DNA of 64,000 nucleotides, taken from assembly GCA_022842165.1 (NCBI GenBank), contig JALHQC010000010.1:42413-106412 (forward strand), given 5' to 3'. Source of the stretch: a bacterium. Lineage in GTDB: Bacteria > Pseudomonadota > Alphaproteobacteria > Rhizobiales > Aestuariivirgaceae. Under the pieces are notes generated by a model. It was given only the letters and a program-made list of their open reading frames with translations, ran no database searches and was not told the DNA's origin. The position numbers and the translations under genes are program-made. Below are positions 48,264 to 55,885 of the stretch, piece by piece; positions within the stretch are counted from its first letter, which is position 1, and the number at the start of each line of letters is the position of its first letter.

Positions 48264-49264
48264 GCGCCGAGACTTTCCTTCACGCGGGCCTGGAAGTAAT
48301 GCACGCCCTGTTCGTGGCGGGGCGAGAGCGGGCCGGAACTGTAGTTGCCGGTGGCGTAGTTCCTGTGGGTCTTCACACAGATCTCATAGTCCTCGCGAAC
48401 GACCGCGAGGTTGCGTTCGATCGTGTCGCTGCGCTTGTCGTCGTGTGCGGCGGAAGTATCGGCGAAATAGAAATGATAGAGCTGTTCGGTGCGGTCGGTA
48501 CTGGTGGGGTTGATGCGCGACGTGTTCATGCCGCCCTCGAAGAGCGAGAGCGTCCAGTTCGGCCACATCCACAGCCACTTACCGCGATAGAACAGGCCCT
48601 CCTTCGGAGGCGCCGTCATGCGGATGAAGCCCTTGTGGGCGGTGGTCTTGAATTCCTCGAAATTGATGGCGGCGAAGAACTTCGGATGGATGCCGGGGAT
48701 ATGGTAGCCCTCGACAAAATTGTCGGTGTAGATTTTCCAGTTGGCGTCGAAGTTCACCGTCGCGCTGCGCACCGATTGGTAGGATTCGATGGGTTCGTCC
48801 TTCAACTCGTCCACAAGTTCGCCAAGCTGCGAGACGAGGTCTTCCTGCGGATCCATGGCGACGAAGAGAAGGCCGCGCCATTCGGCGACGTGGATAGGGT
48901 CCAGCGGCCATTCCTTCGCATCGAAGCCGGGCTCCGTTCCAAACCACGGTGCGTTGATGAGGCTGCCGTCGTCGGAAAACACCCACTGGTGATAGGGACA
49001 GCGGATGGTGGCGCAGCGGCCGGCCCCTTCCTCCAGCAATTGCGCGCCCCTGTGACGGCAGACGTTGCGGAAGGCGCGGAGTTGCCCATCACGGCCGCGG
49101 ATGGCGAAGACCTTGATGCCGGCGATATCGGCGGCCACATATTGCCCGCGCTCGGCCACCTGTGAGGCTGGCCCCAGGAGCTGCCAGGTTCGGGCAAAAA
49201 TCTCGCTGCGCTCACGGATGAACACAGCGGGATCGACATAGAGGCGCGGATCGAGATTGAGCAT
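48260..49264 (-). CDS. Rieske aromatic-ring-hydroxylating-type oxygenase alpha subunit
   Basis: Rieske CRHRGAQLLEEGAGRCATIRCPYHQW; catalytic-iron DNFVEGYHIPGIHPKF. Confidence 0.92.
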   Translation of the reverse strand: MLNLDPRLYVDPAVFIRERSEIFARTWQLLGPASQVAERGQYVAADIAGIKVFAIRGRDGQLRAFRNVCRHRGAQLLEEGAGRCATIRCPYHQWVFSDDGSLINAPWFGTEPGFDAKEWPLDPIHVAEWRGLLFVAMDPQEDLVSQLGELVDELKDEPIESYQSVRSATVNFDANWKIYTDNFVEGYHIPGIHPKFFAAINFEEFKTTAHKGFIRMTAPPKEGLFYRGKWLWMWPNWTLSLFEGGMNTSRINPTSTDRTEQLYHFYFADTSAAHDDKRSDTIERNLAVVREDYEICVKTHRNYATGNYSSGPLSPRHEQGVHYFQARVKESLGA

Positions 49265-49361
49265 GGCGGGTCTCCTTCCAACGGGGAGACTGCCCGAACT
49301 CCGGGTGAAACCGCAAGAGACATGCGCGATGGGACGTCAGTGAAATCCGGTATAGCTAGCT

Positions 49362-50066
49362 TTACTCCGGGCGTGGCAAGCGGGTGAACAGGCTTCCGAA
49401 CGCATAGATGATTGTGAATACGATGACCCACTTCGAGTAATATCCTGCGAGGACGAAGTGGTTTCCTTTATTGTATTCCAGGAATTGAACGAAGTAAGTC
49501 CAAGCGGAACGCGGTTCGTCGATCGCACCTGCAACCCATTGCGCAGCATCCAGAGGCAATGAAACTGTATCACTCAATCTGTACAAAATGAATTGAACGA
49601 ATTCGTCCGGAACGTCTACGAGCATCGGGATGGTGTAATAGGCGGGATAAACTAGCAATGCACCAGCGACTAGACTTCCGCCAAGGAGCACTCTGATCGA
49701 CCGGACTTTCGTCAACCGACTGATGACTGACGCGGACACCAGTCCGACTCCCGCCGTCACGTAGAAGTCGACAGCCGAAACAAGCATGTCCCGCAGCGCT
49801 GCCCTAGTCACGAAGCTCTCGTAATCGCCAATACTACGACGGTGCTGTTCGGTTAGGATGAAAGCCAGCACTATCGAGGACAACAGCATTCCGATTGTCA
49901 CGAGCAGTAGAAGCCCCAGTTCGTCCGAAACACTTGAAGACTCAGGCGATTTTGAAAATTTCCGGATCCGGAGTTTGATATAGATAGCCATCAGAACACC
50001 GGAGGCTGCAACCCCGAATGCAAGAAGTACTGCCGCAAGTGCGGCCTTGATATGGTCCCCGCTCAA
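49362..50066 (-). CDS. Hypothetical integral membrane protein
   Basis: Continuous 234-aa ORF with several hydrophobic segments; AT-richer codon usage; no family recognised. Confidence 0.6.
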   Translation of the reverse strand: MSGDHIKAALAAVLLAFGVAASGVLMAIYIKLRIRKFSKSPESSSVSDELGLLLLVTIGMLLSSIVLAFILTEQHRRSIGDYESFVTRAALRDMLVSAVDFYVTAGVGLVSASVISRLTKVRSIRVLLGGSLVAGALLVYPAYYTIPMLVDVPDEFVQFILYRLSDTVSLPLDAAQWVAGAIDEPRSAWTYFVQFLEYNKGNHFVLAGYYSKWVIVFTIIYAFGSLFTRLPRPE

Positions 50067-50212
50067 CCCTGCCCCTTTCCATAGGGCAGTTTAGTGGTAC
50101 GTCCTCAAATTTCAACTCCCTTGTGCAGTCAAGTCATGATCCCATGCTGCCGGCTTGGGCACGAACGATGCATTGGGGTAGGAGCAAACACGCGCCTCAG
50201 AGAACGAGACCC

Positions 50213-51344
50213 TTAGTCGATATCTTCCACCACCTGATCGCCGCCGCCGCGCACCTTGTGGGAGAGCGAGGCCTGGATGAATTCCTCGACTTCGCCGTCC
50301 AGCACGTCGCCCGGCGCGGTTGACGTGTGGCCGGTGCGGAGGTCTTTCACCAGCTGATAGGGCTGGAGCACGTAGGAGCGGATCTGGTGGCCCCAGCCGA
50401 TCTCGGTTTTCTTGGCGTTGGCGGCGTCGATCTTTTCCTGCTGCTTCTGCAGTTCCATTTCGTAGAGCCGGGCCTTCAGCATCTTGATCGCCGTGGCGCG
50501 GTTCTTGTGCTGCGAGCGCTCGGCCTGGCAGGCGACGATGATGCCGCTCGGGATATGGGTGATGCGGACGGCAGAATCGGTCGTGTTGATGTGCTGGCCA
50601 CCGGCGCCGGACGCACGGTAGGTGTCGACCTTCAGGTCGCTGTCCACGACCTCGATGTTGATGTTGTCGTCGACCACCGGATAGACCCAGACGGATGAGA
50701 ACGAGGTGTGGCGGCGCGCGTTCGAATCATAGGGCGAGATGCGCACGAGGCGATGCACGCCCGACTCGGTCTTGAGTTTCCCGTAGGCATTGTGGCCCTT
50801 GATCTGCAGCGTGCAGGACTTGATGCCCGCTTCTTCGCCCGGATGCTCGTCCAGCACCTCGGCCTTGTAGCCATATTTGTTGGCGTAGCGCATATACATG
50901 CGCATCAGCATCGAGGCCCAGTCCTGGCTTTCGGTGCCGCCGGCGCCCGCATTGATCTGCACATAGGCGTCGTTGGCGTCGGCCTCGCCCGACAACAGCG
51001 TCTCGATCTCGGTTTCGGCGAGCTTGGGCTTCATGGCGAAAAGCGCCCTTTCGGCCTCGGTCACGATTGACTGGTCGCCTTCCATCTCGCCCATCTCGAT
51101 CAGTTCGGTGTTGTCGGCGATCGACTGTTCGAGGCCGCGGATCATGCTGATGCGGGTGTCGAGATCCTGGCGCTTGCGCATGATCTCCTGCGCCTTCTGG
51201 GGATCGTTCCAGATCGACGGGTCTTCAGACTTGGCGTTCAGTTCGGCGAGGCGGCGGAGGGCATTGTCCCAGTCAAAGATGCCTCCTCAGCAGTCCGATG
51301 GACTGCTTCATGTCGTCGACCAGCGACGTGACTTCAGCGCGCAT
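50213..51344 (-). CDS. prfB: Peptide chain release factor 2, expressed by programmed +1 frameshift (joins at about 51275)
   Basis: Zero-frame [23 protein letters not shown]-stop; AGGAGG CAT CTT TGA C; +1 frame [41 protein letters not shown] runs into the ORF containing [20 protein letters not shown]. Confidence 0.96.
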
Positions 51345-51379
51345 GATTCCTGCTCAATTTCGAGTAATGTGCTGGCGGC

Positions 51380-53887
51380 TCAATAGAGGCCGCCGCCCTG
51401 TGTCGTCAACCCGCCATTGTCCGGCGGGGGCTGAACGGGCTGCTGCTGTTGCGGCGTGAGGACCACGCCTTCGCCCGGCGATGCGGCCGCCGCCGTTACC
51501 GTATCCTCGCCGATGATCTTCGTCGCGTCGGGCGGCTCGTCTCCCGGCTTGAAGGCTTCGAGGATGACGCCCTCCTTGCCGAAGATGCCGCGCTTGCCGG
51601 ATTTCGCGTCGATCGGCATCAATTCGATGGCGCGGGGCACGCGGAACGGCGTCGCCGCCTTGTCGCGCAGCGCGAGACGCATGAAATCGGCCACGATGGG
51701 GGCCGCAAGTTCGCCGCCGGTGCGGCCGCGGCCCATGGGCTTCGGATTGTCGTAGCCGATATAGGCGCCGACCACGAGATCGGGCGTGTAGCCGATGAAC
51801 CAGGCGTCTCGCTCGTCGTTGGAGGTTCCGGTCTTGCCGGCGATGGGCTTGCCGACGATCTTCATCTTCTTGCCGGTGCCGCGCTCCACCACGCCTTCCA
51901 TCATCGAGGTGATCTGGTAGGCGGTATAGGGACTCATCACCTGCTCGCGCACGTCAAGCAATTCGGGCTCGGGGAGTTCAGGCGTCCATTGCGCAGAGGT
52001 GCAGCCGCCGCAGTCGCGGCCATCATGGCGGAAGATGGTGCGGCCGTAACGGTCCTGGATGCGGTCGATGAGCGATGCGTCGATCTTCTTGCCGCCATTG
52101 TCGATCATGGCATAGGCGGTGACCATCTTCATCAGCGTGGTTTCGCCGGCGCCCAGCGCCATGGCGAGCTGGCGGGGCAGCTTGTCGTAAATCCCCAGGC
52201 GCTGCGAGAGATCGGCGATCTTGGTCATGCCGAGTTCATCGGCGAGGCGCACCGTCATCACGTTGCGCGACTGTTCGATGCCGCGGCGAAGCGTCGAGGG
52301 GCCGAAGAACTTGTCCTGATAGTTCTTGGGCTTCCACATCGAGCCATCGGGCATCTTGAACTCGATGGCGGCATCCAGCACCACGGAGGCCGGCGAATAG
52401 CCGTTGTCGAGCGCTGCCGCATAGACGATCGGCTTGAAGGACGAGCCCGGCTGGCGCAGCGCCTGAACCGCGCGGTTGAACTGGCTGCGGCCATAGGAGA
52501 AACCGCCGACGAGCGAGAGCACACGGCCGGTGTGCGGGTCCATCGCCACCATCGCGCCTTCGACGTCGGGCATCTGGACGAGGTGCCAGTGTGCGGGGTC
52601 CTTGCTGGGGGCGACATAGATGACATCGCCCGGCGCCAGCACATCGGCGGGCGCCTTGACTTCCGGGCCCAGTGCCGTGCCATCGACATAGGCCCTGGCC
52701 CATTTCAGCAGGTCGAGCGGCACGTTGGCCTTCTCGCGCTCCGGCGCCTGATTGCCGTCGGGCTGCACCCGCGGCTGCAGGCCGATGACGGCCTCGGTGT
52801 CGGTAACGGCGAGCACCACGGCAAGCCGCCAGGGCGCGACATCGGCCGGAACCTTCTTGCCTTTCAGCAGGACGCCCCAGTCGCCTTCGCCCAGTTCAAC
52901 CTTCTCGATCGGGCCGCGGAAGCCGCGCTTGCGGTCGAAGGCGATCAAGCCGCGGGCCAAGGCCTGGCGCGCGTAAAGCTGAAGCTTGGGGTCAAGCGTC
53001 GTGCGGACCGAAAGCCCGCCCTTCTCCAGCTTTTCCTTGCCGTACATGGTGACGAGTTCGCGGCGCACTTCCTCGGCGAAGCTCTCGGCGGCGAAAAGCT
53101 GGGCGCCGAAGGGCCGCGGGTTGACTTCGAGGGGCTTGGCCTGCGCCGTCTTCATTTCGGCGTCCGAGATGTAGCCGTTCTCGAACATCTGCAGCAGCAC
53201 CCAGTTGCGGCGTTCGATGGCGCGTTCCTTCTGGCGGAACGGATGATAGTTGTTCGGACCCTTGGGAAGGGCCGCGAGATAGGCCAGTTCCTCGAGTTCG
53301 AGCTGATCGAGCGACTTGCCGAAATAGTTCAGCGATGCGGCGGCGACGCCATAGGAATTGAGGCCGAGGAATATCTCGTTGAGATAAAGCTCGATGATCT
53401 GGTCTTTGCTGAAGGTCTGCTCGATGCGCTGGACGAGCAGCGCCTCCTTCATCTTGCGCTCCAGCGAGCGCTCGTTGGTGAGGAGGAAGTTCTTGGCAAC
53501 CTGCTGGGTGATAGTGGAAGCGCCAACGATCTGGCCCTTGCCTGTCAACTTGACCTGGACATAGCGGAGGCCAGCGGAGGCAATGCCCGCCCAGTCCAGC
53601 CCGCCGTGGGTGAAGAAGGTCTTGTCCTCGGCCGAGATGAAGGCCTCGATCAGGCGCTTCGGCATCTGGCTGACGGGAACGAAAAGGCGGCGTTCCTCGG
53701 CATATTCGGCAAGCAGCGAACCATCGGCGGCGTGGATGCGGGTCATCACCGGCGGCTCGTAGGTGGCGAGCTGCTTGTAATCGGGAAGATCCTTGGAGGA
53801 ATCCCAGATGATGTAGGTCACGCCCGCGGCAACGCCCAGAGACGCCATGAAACCCACGGTGAAGAGCCAGCCCAGAAAACGCAGCAT
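51380..53887 (-). CDS. mrcA: Penicillin-binding protein 1A (transglycosylase/transpeptidase)
   Basis: EDKTFFTHGGLDWAGI, GASTITQQVAKNFLL, RQPGSSFKPIVYAAAL, KTGTSNDERDAWFIGYTPD; start MLRFLGWLF at 53887. Confidence 0.95.
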   Translation of the reverse strand: MLRFLGWLFTVGFMASLGVAAGVTYIIWDSSKDLPDYKQLATYEPPVMTRIHAADGSLLAEYAEERRLFVPVSQMPKRLIEAFISAEDKTFFTHGGLDWAGIASAGLRYVQVKLTGKGQIVGASTITQQVAKNFLLTNERSLERKMKEALLVQRIEQTFSKDQIIELYLNEIFLGLNSYGVAAASLNYFGKSLDQLELEELAYLAALPKGPNNYHPFRQKERAIERRNWVLLQMFENGYISDAEMKTAQAKPLEVNPRPFGAQLFAAESFAEEVRRELVTMYGKEKLEKGGLSVRTTLDPKLQLYARQALARGLIAFDRKRGFRGPIEKVELGEGDWGVLLKGKKVPADVAPWRLAVVLAVTDTEAVIGLQPRVQPDGNQAPEREKANVPLDLLKWARAYVDGTALGPEVKAPADVLAPGDVIYVAPSKDPAHWHLVQMPDVEGAMVAMDPHTGRVLSLVGGFSYGRSQFNRAVQALRQPGSSFKPIVYAAALDNGYSPASVVLDAAIEFKMPDGSMWKPKNYQDKFFGPSTLRRGIEQSRNVMTVRLADELGMTKIADLSQRLGIYDKLPRQLAMALGAGETTLMKMVTAYAMIDNGGKKIDASLIDRIQDRYGRTIFRHDGRDCGGCTSAQWTPELPEPELLDVREQVMSPYTAYQITSMMEGVVERGTGKKMKIVGKPIAGKTGTSNDERDAWFIGYTPDLVVGAYIGYDNPKPMGRGRTGGELAAPIVADFMRLALRDKAATPFRVPRAIELMPIDAKSGKRGIFGKEGVILEAFKPGDEPPDATKIIGEDTVTAAAASPGEGVVLTPQQQQPVQPPPDNGGLTTQGGGLY

Positions 53888-54031
53888 TATTAGTTCAGCA
53901 CCTGCATGTTGCCGGGGGCCGGATAACACAACCGGCATTCCCGCTACAGTTAATTCCGCTAGTGGCTGAATGTGGCTGTTGGGTGGCGGCCCGGTGGCTG
54001 CAGACGCCTCAGGGCCGGTCCGTCTGATCGT

Positions 54032-55390
54032 TCATTCCGCCTTCACGGCAACCTGCTGGGCAAAATATTTCTCGATGGCCTGAGCCATGGCGCCCGCCAC
54101 CTTGGCGCGCCATTCCGGCGAGGTGAGCTGCTTTTCATCGTCCTTGCTGGAGAGATAGCCAAGCTCGACCAGAACGGAGGGCACGTCGGGCGCCTTCAGC
54201 ACCACGAAACCCGCCGAGCGCATGGGCTTGCCGGTGAAGCGGGTAACGCCCTGCATTTCAGCCACCGCCCGCTTGGCGAAGAACAACGAATGATTCTTCG
54301 ATTCGCGCTGGACGAGATCGATCAGGATGTCGGTCACCTCCTCAGACTCGGTGTCGAGATCGAGGCCGCCGATGATGTCAGCACGGTTTTCCTTGTGGGC
54401 GAGCGCTTCGGCCTCGGCGTCGGAAGCCTTTTCGGAGAGCGTGTAGATGGTGGCGCCCCGCGCCGCGGGCCCGCGCACCGTATCGGCATGGACGGCGATG
54501 AAGAGATCGGCCTCGTTGTCGCGCGCCACGCGGACACGGTCTTTCAGCGACAGGAACTTGTCGTCGGTCCTGGTCATGATCACGTCGATCTCGCCGGTCG
54601 ATTTCAGAATGTCGCGGAGCTTCAGGCCATAGGCCAGGACGACATCCTTCTCCTTCGTCTTCTTGCTGCCGATTGCGCCGGGATCGATGCCGCCGTGGCC
54701 GGGGTCGATCACCACCAGCCGCCGGCCCTCCGCTCGTTTCGGCTTCTCCGGTTTCCGCGCAAGCGCGGCTGGTTCCTTCCCCGGCTTGGGACGGGGCAGC
54801 GGGATGACGGAGCGCGGCGCGTCCGCCACGGGTTCCGCCGCCGCGACGGATGGCGCGGGCTTTCCGGCTACGGCGGCATCGGCGATTGCCGCCATCGCGG
54901 TCTTCTCGTCGGATTTCAGCGCCGCGGCAAAGGCTTCCTCGCTGGTCCGGACGAGATCGACGACAATGCGCGCGGGCTGTCCTGCCTGGGCCTCGACGGC
55001 GAATGATTTGTCGATCAGCACCGGGCCATCGGTTTCGATGACGATGCGCGAGCGGCCCTCGCCCACTTCGCCATAGCGGTACTGGGTGATGAGGCCGCGC
55101 GTCATGCTGCCCGAATCGGGCGGCAGATCGAAGCGGAGCGCCGGAAGGTCGATCATGACGCGGTAAGGCTCGGGAAGAACGTAGACCGTGTAGCCGACCG
55201 CCGCCGTCAGGTCGGCGACGAAGCGGGTGCGGGTTTCGTCGCCGCCGATGCGGGCGCCCGTCGCTACGGGTTCGGCCGCGGCCGCAGGGGGCAGCTTGAA
55301 GCCGCCCGCCATAAACAGCAGCACAAGCGCCAGCCGCGCCAGCATGCGAAATGCACGCTTTCCGGGCATGGTGTGCTGCGGCGTGTCCAT
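54032..55390 (-). CDS. N-acetylmuramoyl-L-alanine amidase with AMIN domain
   Basis: VVIDPGHGGIDPGAIG, FIAVHADTV, VLVELGYLSSKDDEKQL. Confidence 0.95.
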   Translation of the reverse strand: MDTPQHTMPGKRAFRMLARLALVLLFMAGGFKLPPAAAAEPVATGARIGGDETRTRFVADLTAAVGYTVYVLPEPYRVMIDLPALRFDLPPDSGSMTRGLITQYRYGEVGEGRSRIVIETDGPVLIDKSFAVEAQAGQPARIVVDLVRTSEEAFAAALKSDEKTAMAAIADAAVAGKPAPSVAAAEPVADAPRSVIPLPRPKPGKEPAALARKPEKPKRAEGRRLVVIDPGHGGIDPGAIGSKKTKEKDVVLAYGLKLRDILKSTGEIDVIMTRTDDKFLSLKDRVRVARDNEADLFIAVHADTVRGPAARGATIYTLSEKASDAEAEALAHKENRADIIGGLDLDTESEEVTDILIDLVQRESKNHSLFFAKRAVAEMQGVTRFTGKPMRSAGFVVLKAPDVPSVLVELGYLSSKDDEKQLTSPEWRAKVAGAMAQAIEKYFAQQVAVKAE

Positions 55391-55657
55391 GTGCTATCCG
55401 GCCCCCCTTGTTCAGGTGTCCAAGCTAGGACGCGCAGGGTTAAGCATTGGTTGCCGGAGGCCCCTTGAGGGTTTGCTTGCAATTCCCGTCCCCTGCTCAT
55501 AAAAGGCCAATCGTCACCCGTACGTCATCGACGCGATTCTGCGACACATGAATGACCGGGCGTCAAATTTCGCGTGGAGCGAGGTCCGGATGTGTAAAGT
55601 CATCCTTCTCCATCGCGGCATGAGCGGGCCCCGGAAGGGTTCGCCACTTCAAAAACC

Positions 55658-55845
55658 GTTCCGGATTTCCGGAACATTTAGGACAATCTCGGGCATGACC
55701 CACGCCACGACCAGAGCGCACCCGGAGGACCGATTGTTGTCGGTTCCGGCGTCAGTGCCGCCTGATGTCGCCGGCCCCGCAGTGCCCCTATCGCGCAGCA
55801 GCACCTCAAGGCTCATCCGGCGTCTCCTTTCCGGAGCGGAGAGCC
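55658..55845 (+). promoter_or_regulatory. Structured rne leader/regulatory region
   Basis: Perfect dyad GTTCCGGA-TT-TCCGGAAC (55658-55675) and a two-part stem GGCTC-A-TCCGG-N10-CCGGA-GCGGA-GAGCC (55810-55845) upstream of the rne ATG. Confidence 0.4.
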
Positions 55846-55885
55846 CACGAGCCTTGCCGTGCCGGCGCGCAAAGGAAAATGAGAC

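Noticed and set aside
51449-53893. 814-aa ORF antisense to PBP1A
   Set aside because: Fully antisense to a gene with unmistakable PBP1A motifs; no family motifs or plausible composition of its own.
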